From positions 22,337 through 86,336 of the forward strand of contig JARGEQ010000135.1 in the NCBI GenBank assembly GCA_029211145.1: a DNA stretch of 64,000 nucleotides. The letters run 5' to 3'. Shown in pieces: positions 9,723-20,474 of this stretch (position 1 is the first letter of the stretch; every line of letters starts with the position of its first letter). The notes below the pieces were generated by a model. That model was given only the letters and a program-made list of their open reading frames with translations. It had not been told where the DNA came from and did no database searches. The position numbers were made by a program, and so were the translations under genes. Source of the DNA: Marinimicrococcus flavescens. Its GTDB lineage: Bacteria; Pseudomonadota; Alphaproteobacteria; Geminicoccales; Geminicoccaceae.

Positions 9723-11154
9723 GGAGAGCCGGCTGAGCGGTGCCGGCGATGTCGAGGTAACGGGTCTCACGGCCGATTCGCGCGAGGTGCGCCCGGGCTT
9801 CCTGTTCGCCGCCCTGGCCGGGAGCCGCACCGACGGGCGCCGCTTCGTCGACGACGCGCTGGCGCGCGGCGCGGTGGCGGTGCTGGGCGATCGCTCGCTG
9901 GCCGGGCGGGACCTGGGCGTGCCGGTGCTCGCCAGCGAGCAGCCGCGGCGCGCCTTCGCCCTGGCCGCCGCCCGCTTCCACGAGCGCCAGCCGGCTTTCG
10001 TGGCCGCCGTCACCGGCACCAACGGCAAGACCTCCATCGCCGGCTTTGCCCGCCAGCTCTGGGAGCGGCTCGGCCAGCCGGCCGGCAGCGTCGGCACGCT
10101 CGGCGTGATCTCGCCCGCTGGCGAGCGGCCGCTGCCGCTCACCACGCCGGACCCGGCGAGCCTGCACGCGATCCTCCGCGAGCTCGCCGAGGCAGGCGTC
10201 GATCACGCGGTCATCGAGGCCTCGAGCCATGCCCTCGACCAGCACCGCGTCGACGGCGTGCGCCTTGGCGCCGCCGCCTTCAGCAACATCACCCGCGACC
10301 ATTTCGACTATCACGGCAGCTTCGAGGCCTATCTTGCCGCCAAGACACGCCTGTTCGGCGAGCTGCTGCCCGCCGGCGCCACCGCGGTCCTCAACGCCGA
10401 CGTGCCGGAATATGCCGGTCTGGCGGATCTCGCCCGCACACGCGGCGTCACCGTCCTCGACTATGGCCGCAACGCGCGGTCGCTGCGCCTTCTGGGCCAG
10501 GAGATGAGCCCCCTGGGCCAGCGCCTCGAGCTGGAGCTGCTGGGGCACCGCGCCACGGTCGAGAGCGCCCTCGTGGGCTCCTTCCAGGCCCATAACCTGC
10601 TGGCCGCAGCCGGCCTCGTGATCGCTGGCGGTGCCGCACCCCAAGCGCTGCTGCCGCATCTGGGCGCGGTGGCGGGGGCGCGCGGCCGGATGGAGCTGGC
10701 CGTCCGGCTGGCAAGCGGTGCGGCAGCCTTCGTCGACTACGCCCACACGCCCGACGCGCTGGAGCAGGCGCTCAGGGCGCTGCGGGCGCACAGCCGGGGG
10801 AAGATCGTGGTGATCTTCGGCTGCGGCGGCGACCGCGACGCCGGCAAGCGGCCGATCATGGGCGCGATCGCCGCGCGGCTGGCCGACCGGGTGATCGTCA
10901 CCGACGACAATCCGCGCAGCGAGGATCCGGCGGCGATCCGCGCCGCCATCATGGCAGCCTGCCCGGGAGCAACGGAGATCGGCGACCGCGCCGAGGCGAT
11001 CCGCGCCGGCCTTGCCGGACTGGCCCCGGGTGATCTCCTGCTGGTGGCCGGCAAGGGCCACGAGAGCGGCCAGACGGTGGCCGGCGTCACCCATCCCTTC
11101 GACGACCGCGAGGTCGTGCAGCGGCTGGCAGCCGGCCTGGGGAGCGCCCCTTGA
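9697..11154 (+). CDS. murE: UDP-MurNAc-tripeptide synthetase (meso-DAP adding)
   Basis: MurE adds meso-diaminopimelate to UDP-MurNAc-L-Ala-D-Glu. The 485-residue protein has the Mur-ligase ATP loop VTGTNGKTS, the central HALDQHRVDG region and, near the C-terminus, DNPRSEDP. The DNPR motif marks meso-DAP rather than lysine specificity, in agreement with lysA in this window. No ATG or GTG lies at a sensible place. The TTG at 9697, preceded by GGGAGAAGG, gives the expected N-terminus LRLTALGGE and overlaps ftsI by 26 bases. Confidence 0.93.
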   Translation: MRLTALGGEESRLSGAGDVEVTGLTADSREVRPGFLFAALAGSRTDGRRFVDDALARGAVAVLGDRSLAGRDLGVPVLASEQPRRAFALAAARFHERQPAFVAAVTGTNGKTSIAGFARQLWERLGQPAGSVGTLGVISPAGERPLPLTTPDPASLHAILRELAEAGVDHAVIEASSHALDQHRVDGVRLGAAAFSNITRDHFDYHGSFEAYLAAKTRLFGELLPAGATAVLNADVPEYAGLADLARTRGVTVLDYGRNARSLRLLGQEMSPLGQRLELELLGHRATVESALVGSFQAHNLLAAAGLVIAGGAAPQALLPHLGAVAGARGRMELAVRLASGAAAFVDYAHTPDALEQALRALRAHSRGKIVVIFGCGGDRDAGKRPIMGAIAARLADRVIVTDDNPRSEDPAAIRAAIMAACPGATEIGDRAEAIRAGLAGLAPGDLLLVAGKGHESGQTVAGVTHPFDDREVVQRLAAGLGSAP

Positions 11155-12572
11155 GCCGCCTGTGGACCGCTGCCGCCGCCGCCGCCGCCACCGGCGGCCG
11201 GGTCGCCGGCGACTGGGCGGTCGACTCCGTCTCGATCGACACCCGCAGCCTGGGCGGCTCGGCCCTGTTCGTGGCGCTCAGGGGCGAGAACCGCGACGGC
11301 CATGCCTTCGTCGGCCAGGCCCTGGCGGCAAATGCGGTGGCGATGGTCTCGCGGGTCGAGCCGGGCTGGCCGGTCGAGCGGCTCCTCGTGGTCGAGGACA
11401 CGCTGGCCGGCCTCGAGGCGCTGGGGCGGGCAGGGCGCCAGCGCTCCACGGCACGGATCCTCGGCGTCACCGGCAGCGTCGGCAAGACCGGCACCAAGGA
11501 GGCGCTGCGCCATGTCCTCTCGGAGCAGGCCGCGGCTCATGCCAGCGCCGCCAGCTACAACAATCACTGGGGCGTGCCGCTGAGCCTCGCGCGACTGCCG
11601 CAGGAGGCCGCCTTCGGGGTCTTCGAGATGGGCATGAACCATGCGGGCGAGCTCAGCGCGCTCACCGCCATGGTCCGCCCGCACGTGGCCCTGGTGACCT
11701 GGATCGCCCCCGCACATCTCGAATATTTCGGCAGCGAGGAGGCGATCGCCGACGCCAAGGGCGAGATCTTCGAGGGGCTGGAGCCCGGCGGTGCCGCCGT
11801 GCTGCCCCGGGACAGCGCGCATTTCGAGCGCCTCGCCGGCCACGCTGCGCGCCATGGCGGCAGGATCACCGCCTTCGGCCGCCACGAGGCCAGCCAGTGG
11901 CGGCTGCTCGACGCCCGGATCGGCGCGAAGGACAGCCGGGTGCGCGCGCAGACGCCCCTCGGACCCATGAGCTTTCGGGTGGGTATCGGCGGCGCCCACT
12001 GGGTCACGAATGCGCTGGCGGTGCTGGCGGCGGTCCACGAGGCAGGGGGCGACGTCCGGTGCGCCGCGGCTTCGCTGGCAAGCCTGCGGCCGCCGCCGGG
12101 CCGCGGCGCGCGCCACATCGTCCGGCTCGAGAAGGGCACCGCCCTCCTGCTCGACGAATCCTACAACGCCAACCCGGTCTCGATGCGGGCCGCCCTCGAC
12201 CTGCTCGGCCGGGCGCCGGGCCGCCGGCTCGCCGCCCTGGGCGACATGCTGGAGCTGGGCGAGCATTCGGCCGCGCTGCACGCGGGACTGGCGGATGCCA
12301 TCGCGCTCGCCGGTGTCGATCGCGTCTTCACCTGTGGGCCCATGATGGACTATCTGCACCGGGCCTTGCCGGGGAGCCGGCGTGGCGACCACACCCAGGA
12401 CTCGTCCACCCTCGTCCCTTGCCTGAGGCAGGCCCTGCGACCGGGAGACGTGCTGCTCGTGAAGGGCTCGCTCGGCAGCCGGATGGCGCGCATCGTCGAT
12501 GCGCTCACCGCCCCGCCCGACGATCAGGCACTCCCCGGCCCGGGCCCGGCGCATGCCGGCGGGGAACGGTAG
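11151..12572 (+). CDS. murF: UDP-MurNAc-tripeptide:D-Ala-D-Ala ligase
   Basis: MurF adds D-Ala-D-Ala to complete the UDP-MurNAc pentapeptide. The 473-residue protein carries the ATP loop [13 protein letters not shown], the [14 protein letters not shown] segment and the C-terminal [16 protein letters not shown] motif characteristic of MurF. The start is a TTG at 11151 overlapping the murE stop by 4 bases (TTGA), the second TTG start in a row here. It needs D-Ala-D-Ala from Ddl, encoded at 19560. Confidence 0.95.
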   Translation: MSRLWTAAAAAAATGGRVAGDWAVDSVSIDTRSLGGSALFVALRGENRDGHAFVGQALAANAVAMVSRVEPGWPVERLLVVEDTLAGLEALGRAGRQRSTARILGVTGSVGKTGTKEALRHVLSEQAAAHASAASYNNHWGVPLSLARLPQEAAFGVFEMGMNHAGELSALTAMVRPHVALVTWIAPAHLEYFGSEEAIADAKGEIFEGLEPGGAAVLPRDSAHFERLAGHAARHGGRITAFGRHEASQWRLLDARIGAKDSRVRAQTPLGPMSFRVGIGGAHWVTNALAVLAAVHEAGGDVRCAAASLASLRPPPGRGARHIVRLEKGTALLLDESYNANPVSMRAALDLLGRAPGRRLAALGDMLELGEHSAALHAGLADAIALAGVDRVFTCGPMMDYLHRALPGSRRGDHTQDSSTLVPCLRQALRPGDVLLVKGSLGSRMARIVDALTAPPDDQALPGPGPAHAGGER

Positions 12573-12576
12573 GAAC

Positions 12577-13665
12577 ATGCTCTATCATCTGCTCTTCCCC
12601 CTCTCCGAACATGTCGGCCTCTTCAACCTCTTTCGCTACCTGACCTTCCGCACCGGCGGCGCGGTGATGACGGCGCTGTTCTTGAGCTTCATGATCGGCC
12701 CGCCGCTGATCCGCTGGCTCCGGGTCAAGCAGAAGTTCGGCCAGCCGATCCGCTCCGACGGGCCGGAATCGCACCTGCTCACCAAGCAGGGCACGCCCAC
12801 CATGGGCGGCGTGCTGATCCTCCTGGCGCTGGCCACCTCGACGCTGCTCTGGTCGGATCTGACCAACGGCTATGTCTGGGTGATCCTGCTGGTGACGCTG
12901 GGCTATGGCGGGATCGGCTTCCTCGACGACTATCTCAAGGTCACCAGGCGCTCGAGCGGCGGCCTGCCCGGCCGGCTCAAGCTCCTGGGCCAGACCGGCA
13001 TCGCCCTGCTCGCGGCGATCGCCGTGGTGCAGCTCAACGGCGGCCCCACCGCCACCGCGCTGATGGTGCCCGTCTTCAAGGACCTGATGGTCCCGCTGGG
13101 CCTGCTGTTCCCGGTCTTCGCCTGTCTCGTGATGGTCGGCGCCTCCAACGCCGTGAACCTCACCGACGGGCTGGACGGGCTGGCGATCGTGCCGGTGATG
13201 ATCGCCGCCGGCTGCTTCGGGCTGATCGCCTGGCTGGTGGGCAACGTCATCTTCTCCGGCTATCTGGGCATTCCCTACGTGGCAGGCGCCGGCGAGCTCG
13301 CCGTCTTCTGCGGCGCGATGGTGGGCGCTTCCCTGGGCTTTCTCTGGTTCAACGCGCCGCCCGCCATGGTCTTCATGGGCGATACCGGCTCGCTCGCGAC
13401 CGGCGGGGCGCTGGGCGCCGTGGCCGTGGTGGTCAAGCACGAGCTGGTGCTGGCGGTGATCGGCGGCCTCTTCGTCCTCGAGGCCGTCTCGGTGATCGTC
13501 CAGGTCGCTTCCTTCAAGCTCACCGGCAAGCGCGTGTTCCGCATGGCGCCGTTGCACCACCATTTCGAGAAGAAGGGCTGGAAGGAGCCGACCATCGTGA
13601 TCCGCTTTTGGATCATCGCGCTGGTCCTGGCGCTGATCGGCCTTTCCACCCTGAAGCTGCGGTGA
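12577..13665 (+). CDS. mraY: Phospho-MurNAc-pentapeptide transferase
   Basis: MraY moves phospho-MurNAc-pentapeptide to undecaprenyl phosphate, forming lipid I at the inner membrane. The 362-residue protein is strongly hydrophobic with about ten membrane segments. Signature motifs are FLDDYLKV, with the aspartate pair for magnesium, [13 protein letters not shown] and the PLHHHFE loop. The ATG at 12577 lies 4 bases after the murF stop, with AGGA immediately upstream. Length and order fit the family. Confidence 0.96.
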   Translation: MLYHLLFPLSEHVGLFNLFRYLTFRTGGAVMTALFLSFMIGPPLIRWLRVKQKFGQPIRSDGPESHLLTKQGTPTMGGVLILLALATSTLLWSDLTNGYVWVILLVTLGYGGIGFLDDYLKVTRRSSGGLPGRLKLLGQTGIALLAAIAVVQLNGGPTATALMVPVFKDLMVPLGLLFPVFACLVMVGASNAVNLTDGLDGLAIVPVMIAAGCFGLIAWLVGNVIFSGYLGIPYVAGAGELAVFCGAMVGASLGFLWFNAPPAMVFMGDTGSLATGGALGAVAVVVKHELVLAVIGGLFVLEAVSVIVQVASFKLTGKRVFRMAPLHHHFEKKGWKEPTIVIRFWIIALVLALIGLSTLKLR

Positions 13666-13670
13666 CGGCG

Positions 13671-15041
13671 ATGGCGGGGCTCGGGCTGGAGCGGCTGGCA
13701 GGGCGCCGGGTGGGCGTGCTGGGGCTCGCCCGGAGCGGCATCGCCGCCGGCCGTGCGCTGGCGCGGGCCGGAGCCGAGGTGCTGGCTTTCGACGACCGCC
13801 CGCAGGCGGCCGCAGGCTTCGCGGCCGGCACGCGAGAGGACATCCCGGGTCTCGCCCTGCTGGTGGTGAGCCCCGGCGTGCCGCTCACCCATCCGGCGCC
13901 GCACGCGGTGATCGTGGCGGCGCGCGCCGCCGGGGTGCCGGTTACCGGCGACATCGAGCTCTTCGCCACGAGCCTCGCCGGGCCGCGCCCGATCCTCGCC
14001 ATCACCGGCACCAACGGCAAGTCGACCACAACCGCGCTCGTGCACCATCTGCTGCACGCTGCCGGACGGCCCGCGCAGATGGGCGGCAATATAGGGCGCG
14101 CCGTCTTCGATCTGGCGCCGGGCCCGGCCGACGAGGCGCTGGTGCTCGAGCTCTCCTCCTACCAGCTCGACCTGTGCGAGACGCTGCGCTGCCGCGTCGC
14201 CGCGTGGCTCAACCTGACGCCCGACCATCTCGACCGGCATGGCGGCATGGAAGGCTATGCTGCCGCCAAGCGGCGCATCTTCCGCAACCAGCAGCCGGGC
14301 GACACGGCGGTGGTGGCCATCGACGACGCGCCCTCGCGCGCCCTGGCCGACGAGCTGGCGGCGGCCGGCCGGCGGGTGCTGCGGGTGAGCTCGCTGGGGC
14401 CGGTGCGGGCCGGCGTGGGGGTCGAGGAGGGCATTCTTCTCGACGGGCTGGACGGTCCGCCGGTGGCGGTAGCCGACCTGCGCGGCCTCGCCACCCTGCG
14501 CGGCCGCCACAACCAGCAAAACGTCGCCGCGGCCTACGCCATGCTGCGCGCCTTCAAGCTGGCACCGGAAGAGGCGGTGCGGGGCCTCGAGAGCTTCGCC
14601 GGCCTGCCGCACCGCACCGAGGAGGTCGGACGGATCGGCCCGGTGCTGTTCGTCAACGACAGCAAGGCCACCAACCCGGAATCGGCCACCAAGAGCCTCG
14701 CCAGCTTCAGCGACATCTTCTGGATCGCCGGCGGCGTCGCCAAGGAGGGCGGCTTCGCGACGCTCCTGCCGCATCTGGGCGCGGTGCGCCGGGCCTACCT
14801 GATCGGGGTGGCCGCACCGGCGATGGCGGCGGCACTTGGGGGCAGGGTGCCCCTCGTCGAGGTCGGCACGCTCGAGGAGGCGGTGGCCATGGCCCATGCC
14901 GACGCCCAGGCCTCGGGCCTCGCCGAGCCGGTCGTGCTGCTGGCCCCGGCCTGCGCCTCCTTCGATCAGTTCACCAGCTTCGAGGCGCGCGGCGATGCCT
15001 TCCGCGCGCTGGTCGCGGCGCGCATGACGGGAGAGCGCTGA
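13671..15041 (+). CDS. murD: UDP-MurNAc-L-alanine:D-glutamate ligase
   Basis: MurD adds D-glutamate to UDP-MurNAc-L-Ala. The 456-residue protein has an N-terminal Rossmann-like domain (VGVLGLARSGIAAGRAL), the ATP loop ITGTNGKSTT, the ELSSYQLD segment, NLTPDHLDRHG and the C-terminal VNDSKATNPESA motif diagnostic of MurD. The ATG at 13671 is chosen; a GTG at 13662 overlapping the mraY stop is equally possible and would add three residues. ftsW follows after 3 bases. Confidence 0.95.
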   Translation: MAGLGLERLAGRRVGVLGLARSGIAAGRALARAGAEVLAFDDRPQAAAGFAAGTREDIPGLALLVVSPGVPLTHPAPHAVIVAARAAGVPVTGDIELFATSLAGPRPILAITGTNGKSTTTALVHHLLHAAGRPAQMGGNIGRAVFDLAPGPADEALVLELSSYQLDLCETLRCRVAAWLNLTPDHLDRHGGMEGYAAAKRRIFRNQQPGDTAVVAIDDAPSRALADELAAAGRRVLRVSSLGPVRAGVGVEEGILLDGLDGPPVAVADLRGLATLRGRHNQQNVAAAYAMLRAFKLAPEEAVRGLESFAGLPHRTEEVGRIGPVLFVNDSKATNPESATKSLASFSDIFWIAGGVAKEGGFATLLPHLGAVRRAYLIGVAAPAMAAALGGRVPLVEVGTLEEAVAMAHADAQASGLAEPVVLLAPACASFDQFTSFEARGDAFRALVAARMTGER

Positions 15042-15044
15042 GCC

Positions 15045-16145
15045 ATGTTCTCGCGAACCGACCGCTCGATCCTCGGCGACTGGTGGTGGACCGTCGACCG
15101 CACGATGCTCACCGGGCTGGGCATGCTGGCGGTGCTGGGCGTGATCATCGTCTTCGCGGCGAGCCCGCCGGTGGCTGCCACCCTCGGCCTCGACGGCAGC
15201 TTCTTCATCACCAAGCACGTCATCTTTCTGCTCCCCGCCGCCGCCTTGATGTTCGGCGCCTCGGTGCTGGCGCCGCGCGGCGTGCTGCGCCTGGGCCTGC
15301 TGATGATGGCGCTGTTCGGCTTCATGCTGGTGCTGGCCCCGTTCTTCGGCGCGGAGATCAAGGGCGCGCGGCGCTGGATCTCGGTGGCCGGCACGCCGCT
15401 CCAGCCCAGCGAGTTCGTCAAGCCGGCGCTGGCGGTGGTCACCGCCTGGCTGCTCTCGCGCCGCCAGGGCCTGTGGGGCATGCCCGAGTCCCTCCTCGTG
15501 GCCGGCGCCGTGATCGGCCTCCTGCTGATGCAGCCCGATCTCGGCATGGTGGCCATCGTGGGCCTGGTCTACATGATCCAGCTCTTCGTCGCGGGCCTGC
15601 CGTGGATCGTGGTGGTGGTGGCGGCGGTGCTCGCGGCGGGCGGCGCGTTTCTGGCCTACGAGGCCTTCCCGCACGTCCAGAGCCGCGTCGACATGTTCCT
15701 GGACCCCGAGACGGTCGGCTACCAGGTGGAGAAGGCGCTGCGGGCCGTGGCCTCGGGCGGCCTGTTCGGCCGGGGACCGGGCGAGGGCGTGGAGAAGTTC
15801 CTGCTGCCCGACGCCCACACCGACTTCGTCTTCGCCGCCGCCGCCGAGGAGTTCGGCATCTTCTTCTGCCTGATCATCGTGGCGCTGTTCCTCTCGCTGC
15901 TGCTGCGCGGCATCTGGCGGGTTCACGAGGCCGGCGACCGGTTCGTCCAGCTCGCGGCCACCGGGCTGGTGTGCCAGTTCGGCCTGCAGGCGCTGATCAA
16001 CATGGCGGTGAACCTCAACCTCATGCCGACCAAGGGCATGACGCTGCCCTTCATCAGCTATGGCGGCTCCTCGATGCTGGCGCTGGCGCTCGGCATGGGC
16101 ATGCTGCTGGCGCTGACCCGGCGCAACGCCAGGCTGGAGAGCTAG
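15045..16145 (+). CDS. ftsW: Septal peptidoglycan glycosyltransferase FtsW
   Basis: A SEDS-family polymerase that joins lipid II units at the septum together with FtsI. The 366-residue protein has about ten membrane helices and the conserved motifs GARRWISVAGTPLQPSE, QPDLGM, the loop containing GYQVEKALRAVASGGLFGRG, HTDFVFAAAAEEFG and the C-terminal PFISYGGSS. The start follows the murD stop by 3 bases. The paired ftsI at 7989 provides the transpeptidase partner. Nothing unusual is seen. Confidence 0.96.
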   Translation: MFSRTDRSILGDWWWTVDRTMLTGLGMLAVLGVIIVFAASPPVAATLGLDGSFFITKHVIFLLPAAALMFGASVLAPRGVLRLGLLMMALFGFMLVLAPFFGAEIKGARRWISVAGTPLQPSEFVKPALAVVTAWLLSRRQGLWGMPESLLVAGAVIGLLLMQPDLGMVAIVGLVYMIQLFVAGLPWIVVVVAAVLAAGGAFLAYEAFPHVQSRVDMFLDPETVGYQVEKALRAVASGGLFGRGPGEGVEKFLLPDAHTDFVFAAAAEEFGIFFCLIIVALFLSLLLRGIWRVHEAGDRFVQLAATGLVCQFGLQALINMAVNLNLMPTKGMTLPFISYGGSSMLALALGMGMLLALTRRNARLES

Positions 16146-17237
16146 GTGGCCGGGCACATCGTCCTCGCGGCCGGCGGCACCGGCGGCCACATGTTCCCGG
16201 CCCTTGCCGTGGCGGCAGCGCTGGAGGCGCGCGGCTGGGCCGTGACCGTGCTGACCGACGCCCGCGGCGCCCGCTATGTGGGGCTGGGGACCGAGCATCG
16301 CCTGGTGGATGCGGCGAGCCCCGCAGGCGGCTTCAAGGCCAAGCTCGCCGCCGGCGTCAAGCTCGGCCGCGGCACCCTCCAGAGCCTCGCCGCGTTCCGC
16401 GAGCTGCGCCCGCGCGCGGCGGCCGCATTCGGCGGCTATGCCTGCGTCCCGGCGGCGCTCGCCGCCGCCATGACCCGCACGCCGCTGCTCCTCCACGAGC
16501 AGAACGCCGTGTTCGGCCGTGCCAACCGTGCGCTCGGCCGCATGGCCCACCGGGTGGCGCTGAGCTTCGAGCCTACCTCCGCGGTGCCGCCGGCCCTGCG
16601 CGGTCTGGCCCTCCTGACCGGCAACCCGGTGCGCCCCGGCTTCGAGGTCGAGGCGCCGGCCAGGCAGGCCGGCGAGGGCGACGCGCTGCGCCTTCTCGTG
16701 CTGGGCGGCAGCCAGGGGGCCAAGGTCTTCAGCGACGTCCTGCCGGCGGCGCTCCAGGGCCTGCCCGAGGCGTTGCGCGCGAGGCTGGTCGTGGCCCAGC
16801 AGTGCCGCCCGGAGGATCTCGATCGGGTGCGTGACCTCTATGCCGGAATGGGGCAGAAGGTGGAACTCGCCAGCTTCTTCGAGGACGTTCCGGCACGCAT
16901 GGCAGCAGCCGATCTGGTCGTCTCTCGCTCGGGAGCATCGACCATCGCGGAGCTGCTCATGCTCGGTCGCCCCTCGCTGCTGGTGCCCTACCAGCACGCC
17001 GCCGACGACCACCAGACGGCCAATGCCCGCGCGCTGGCCGAAGAAGGCGCGGCGTTGCTGGTGCCGCAGCCCGAGGCGGTGCCGGAACGCCTGACCGCGG
17101 CGCTGGCCGAGCTCGTGGACGCGCCCGGACGGCTCCGTTCCATGGCGGCCGCGGCGCGCCGTCTCGCCCGGCCGGACGCTGCCGAGCGGATCGCCGACAC
17201 CCTGATCGAGATTGCACGGCCGGATAAGCGCAGATGA
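16146..17237 (+). CDS. murG: Lipid II synthase MurG
   Basis: MurG (family GT28) adds GlcNAc to lipid I at the cytoplasmic face of the membrane. The 363-residue protein starts with GTG directly after the ftsW stop. It shows the N-terminal glycine-rich loop [14 protein letters not shown], the [12 protein letters not shown] motif, [13 protein letters not shown] and the donor-binding region [11 protein letters not shown] followed by [14 protein letters not shown]. All are classic MurG features. Confidence 0.96.
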   Translation: MAGHIVLAAGGTGGHMFPALAVAAALEARGWAVTVLTDARGARYVGLGTEHRLVDAASPAGGFKAKLAAGVKLGRGTLQSLAAFRELRPRAAAAFGGYACVPAALAAAMTRTPLLLHEQNAVFGRANRALGRMAHRVALSFEPTSAVPPALRGLALLTGNPVRPGFEVEAPARQAGEGDALRLLVLGGSQGAKVFSDVLPAALQGLPEALRARLVVAQQCRPEDLDRVRDLYAGMGQKVELASFFEDVPARMAAADLVVSRSGASTIAELLMLGRPSLLVPYQHAADDHQTANARALAEEGAALLVPQPEAVPERLTAALAELVDAPGRLRSMAAAARRLARPDAAERIADTLIEIARPDKRR

Positions 17238-18658
17238 GCATGACGCCGCTCCAGACGGGGCCCATCCACTTCATCGGCATCGGCGGCATCGGCATGAGCG
17301 GCATCGCCGAGCTGCTGGCCAACCTGGGCTACCGGGTGCAGGGCTCGGACGTGGCCGAGAGCGCCAATGTCCAGCGGCTGCGCGGGCGCGGCATCGCGGT
17401 CGCGATCGGCCATCACGAGGCCAATCTCGGCGAAGCCCACGTGGTGGTGTTCTCGACCGCCGTGCAGGCCGACAATCCCGAGCTGGTGGCGGCCCGCGCC
17501 CGCCGCCTGCCGGTGGTCCGCCGCGCCGACATGCTGGGCGAGCTGATGCGCCTCAAGCGCTCGGTGGCGGTCGCCGGCACCCACGGCAAGACCACCACCA
17601 CGGCCATCGTGGCGGCCCTGTTCGACGCTGCCGGGCTCGATCCGACCGTGGTCAATGGCGGCATCATCAACGCCTATGGCACCAACGCCCGGCTCGGCAA
17701 GAGCGAGTGGATGGTGGTCGAGTCCGACGAGAGCGACGGCAGCTTCCTCAGGCTGCCGGCGACCATCGGCGTGGTCACCAACATGGACCCCGAGCATCTC
17801 GACTTCTGGGGCAGCTTCGATTCCGTCCGCGAGGCCTATTTCCGCTTCATCGAGCGCCTGCCGTTCTACGGGTTCGGCGTCTTGTGCATCGATCATCCCG
17901 AGGTCCAGGCGCTGTTCTCCAGGATCACCGACCGCCGGGTGGTGACCTACGGCTTCAGCCCGCAGGCCGATGTGCGGGCGCTCGGGCACCGCATCGTCGA
18001 GGGCGTCGAGCAGTTCGACGTGGTGCTGCGCGCCCGCGACGGCAGCGAGGAGGTGCTGCGCGACGTGCGCCTCGCTTTGCTCGGCAGCCACAATGTCTCC
18101 AACGCCCTGGCGGCCATCGCCATCGGCCACGAGCTGGAGATCCCCCACGCGGTGATCCGCAGCGCCCTCGCCGGGCTGCAGGGCGTCAAGCGGCGCTTCA
18201 CCCGCACCGGCCTTGTGGGCGGCGTCGCGGTGATCGACGACTACGCGCACCATCCCGAGGAGATCCGCGTGGTGCTGCGCACCGCGCGCAGTGCCGCGAG
18301 CGGCCGCGTGGTGGCGGTGGTCCAGCCGCACCGCTTCTCGCGCCTGCAGGATCTCTTCGAGGGCTTTTGCACCTGCTTCGGGGATGCCGACACCGTGCTG
18401 GTGGCGCCGGTCTATCCGGCCGGCGAGGCGCCCATCGCGGGCATGGACGGCGAGGCGCTGGCGGCCGGCCTCCGGGCGCACGGGCAGCGCGACGTGCGCA
18501 CCATCGCGGGCCCGGACGAGCTGGCGCCGGTGCTGGCCGGGATCGTGGGCGAGGGCGACTATGTCGTCTGCCTCGGCGCCGGCAGCATCAGCCAGTGGGC
18601 CAACGCCCTGCCGGCCGAGCTCGAGGCCGCCGTCGCGGCGCGCGGGAGCGCCGCGTGA
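17234..18658 (+). CDS. murC: UDP-MurNAc:L-alanine ligase
   Basis: MurC adds L-alanine to UDP-MurNAc, the first step of the peptide stem. The 474-residue protein has the N-terminal nucleotide-binding motif [16 protein letters not shown], the ATP loop [34 protein letters not shown] and [10 protein letters not shown] near the C-terminal domain. It overlaps murG by 4 bases (ATGA) and ends in GTGA, shared with the murB start. It supplies the substrate of MurD. Confidence 0.96.
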   Translation: MSMTPLQTGPIHFIGIGGIGMSGIAELLANLGYRVQGSDVAESANVQRLRGRGIAVAIGHHEANLGEAHVVVFSTAVQADNPELVAARARRLPVVRRADMLGELMRLKRSVAVAGTHGKTTTTAIVAALFDAAGLDPTVVNGGIINAYGTNARLGKSEWMVVESDESDGSFLRLPATIGVVTNMDPEHLDFWGSFDSVREAYFRFIERLPFYGFGVLCIDHPEVQALFSRITDRRVVTYGFSPQADVRALGHRIVEGVEQFDVVLRARDGSEEVLRDVRLALLGSHNVSNALAAIAIGHELEIPHAVIRSALAGLQGVKRRFTRTGLVGGVAVIDDYAHHPEEIRVVLRTARSAASGRVVAVVQPHRFSRLQDLFEGFCTCFGDADTVLVAPVYPAGEAPIAGMDGEALAAGLRAHGQRDVRTIAGPDELAPVLAGIVGEGDYVVCLGAGSISQWANALPAELEAAVAARGSAA

Positions 18659-19563
18659 GCCTGCCCCTGGATCTTCCGCCGGTGCAGGGCATGCTGCGCC
18701 GCGACGTCCTGATGGCGCCGCTCACCTGGCTGCGCGTCGGCGGCCCGGCGCGCGCTCTCTTCAACCCGGCCGACATCGCCGATCTCGCAGGCTTTCTGGC
18801 CGAGCTCGACCCGTCGGTGCCGGTGCTGCCGGTGGGCGTGGCCTCGAACCTGCTGCTGCGCGACGGCGGCTTTCCCGGCGTGGTGGTGCGCTTCGGCGGG
18901 CCGCTCGCGCGGGTCGAGGTCGAGGGCGATTTGCTGATCGCCGGGGCAGGGGCCCTCGACCAGCGCGCCGCGCAGGTGGCGCAGCGGGCCGGGCTCTCGG
19001 GCCTCGAGTTCATGATCGGCGTGCCCGGGACGATTGGCGGGGCGGTGCGGATGAACGCCGGGGCCTTCGGCGGCGAGACCGCCGAGCGGCTGCTCTGGGC
19101 CGAGTTCCTCGACCGCAGCGGCACGCTCCATCGGGTCGGGCCCGAGGAGCTGGCCTTCTCCTACCGGCACAGCGCCCTGCCCGAGGAGGCCCTGGTCGTG
19201 CGCGCCGCCTTCCGCCTGGCGCCTGGCGATGCGGGGGCGGTGCTGGCCCGCATGGAAGCGATCCGTGCCGAGCGGGAGGCGGCCCAGCCGCTGCGGGTGG
19301 CGACCGGCGGCAGCACCTTCAGGAATCCGCCCGGCATGAAGGCCTGGCAGCTCATCGACGCGGCTGGCTGCCGCGGCCTCAGGCTCGGCCGGGCGATGGT
19401 CTCGGAGAAGCACTGCAACTTCCTGATCAATACCGGCGAGGCTGCCGCGGCGGAGATCGAGGAGCTGGGCGAGACGGTGCGGCGGCGGGTGCTGGCGCAT
19501 GGCGGCGTCGAGCTCCAGTGGGAGGTCGTGCGGGTCGGAACCGGCGGTGGAGAGGCGGCATGA
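18655..19563 (+). CDS. murB: UDP-N-acetylenolpyruvoylglucosamine reductase
   Basis: MurB is the FAD enzyme that reduces the enolpyruvyl group to give UDP-MurNAc. The GTG start at 18655 overlaps the murC stop. The 302-residue protein has the FAD-binding motifs [25 protein letters not shown] and [24 protein letters not shown]. Near the C-terminus are [17 protein letters not shown] and [10 protein letters not shown]. The serine after GG in GGSTFRNP is the proton donor in type I MurB. Its length fits the family. Confidence 0.95.
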   Translation: MSLPLDLPPVQGMLRRDVLMAPLTWLRVGGPARALFNPADIADLAGFLAELDPSVPVLPVGVASNLLLRDGGFPGVVVRFGGPLARVEVEGDLLIAGAGALDQRAAQVAQRAGLSGLEFMIGVPGTIGGAVRMNAGAFGGETAERLLWAEFLDRSGTLHRVGPEELAFSYRHSALPEEALVVRAAFRLAPGDAGAVLARMEAIRAEREAAQPLRVATGGSTFRNPPGMKAWQLIDAAGCRGLRLGRAMVSEKHCNFLINTGEAAAAEIEELGETVRRRVLAHGGVELQWEVVRVGTGGGEAA

Positions 19564-20474
19564 GCAGGCATGTGGCGGTCTTGATGGGCGGCCGCTCGGC
19601 GGAGCGCGAGGTGTCGCTGGTGAGCGGCGATGCCTGTGCCGGGGCGCTCGAGGAGCGCGGCTACCGCGTGACCCGGATCGACGTCGGGCCCGACCTGCCG
19701 GCGGTGCTGGCAGAGCTGCGCCCCGACTGCTGCTTCAACGCGCTCCACGGGCGGTTCGGCGAGGACGGAAGGGTGCAGGGCCTGCTCGACCTGATGGGCA
19801 TCCCCTACACCCACTCGGGCGTGCTGGCCTCGGCCCTGGCGATGGACAAGCCGATGGCCAAGCGGGTCTTCGCCCAGGCCGGCCTGGCCTGCCCCGTGGG
19901 TGTCGACATGACGCTGGGCGAGCTGCGCGGCGGAGCGCCCATGGCGCCGCCCTTCGTGGTCAAGCCGGCCGCCGAGGGCTCGAGCCTCGGCGTCTTCATC
20001 CTCACGGACGGCGATCTGGCGCCGCTCTTCGAGCGCAACGACGTGGACCTCGAGCAGCGGGTCCTCGTGGAACGCTATATTCCCGGCCGCGAGCTCACCT
20101 GCGCGGTGCTCGACGACCGGCCGCTGGCGGTCACCGAGATCGTGCCGCGCGAGGGATTCTACGACTACCGCGCGAAGTACACCGGCGGCGTCGCCGATCA
20201 CCTGATCCCCGCCCCGGTGCCCGAGGAGATCCGCGAGAAGGTCATGGAGATGGCGCTCATCGCCCACCGTACCCTCGGTTGCAGGGGTGTCAGCCGCGCC
20301 GATTTCCGCTACGATACCTTGGCCGAGGAGGAGCAAGGTCTCTACCTGCTCGAGGTTAATACCCAGCCGGGGATGACGCCCTTGTCCCTGGTTCCCGAGC
20401 AGGCCGCCCATTGCGGCATGTCCTTCGCCGATCTGGTCGTGCATCTGGTCGAGGAGGCTCGATGCGACAGGTGA
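19560..20474 (+). CDS. ddl: D-alanine-D-alanine ligase
   Basis: Ddl makes the D-Ala-D-Ala dipeptide used by MurF. The 304-residue ATP-grasp protein opens with VAVLMGGRSAEREVSLVSG, then has NALHGRFGEDG, the VKPAAEGSSLGV loop, GRELTCAVL and the magnesium-binding LLEVNTQPGMTPLSL end. The ATG at 19560 overlaps murB by 4 bases. Nothing in the active-site segments suggests a D-Ala-D-Lac specificity change. The stop lies 13 bases inside ftsQ. Confidence 0.95.
   Translation: MSRHVAVLMGGRSAEREVSLVSGDACAGALEERGYRVTRIDVGPDLPAVLAELRPDCCFNALHGRFGEDGRVQGLLDLMGIPYTHSGVLASALAMDKPMAKRVFAQAGLACPVGVDMTLGELRGGAPMAPPFVVKPAAEGSSLGVFILTDGDLAPLFERNDVDLEQRVLVERYIPGRELTCAVLDDRPLAVTEIVPREGFYDYRAKYTGGVADHLIPAPVPEEIREKVMEMALIAHRTLGCRGVSRADFRYDTLAEEEQGLYLLEVNTQPGMTPLSLVPEQAAHCGMSFADLVVHLVEEARCDR

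Noticed and set aside
13275..17012. 1245-codon minus-strand frame across mraY to murG
   Set aside because: It is antisense to several secure cell-wall genes and its His/Arg/Gln-rich composition marks it as a shadow.
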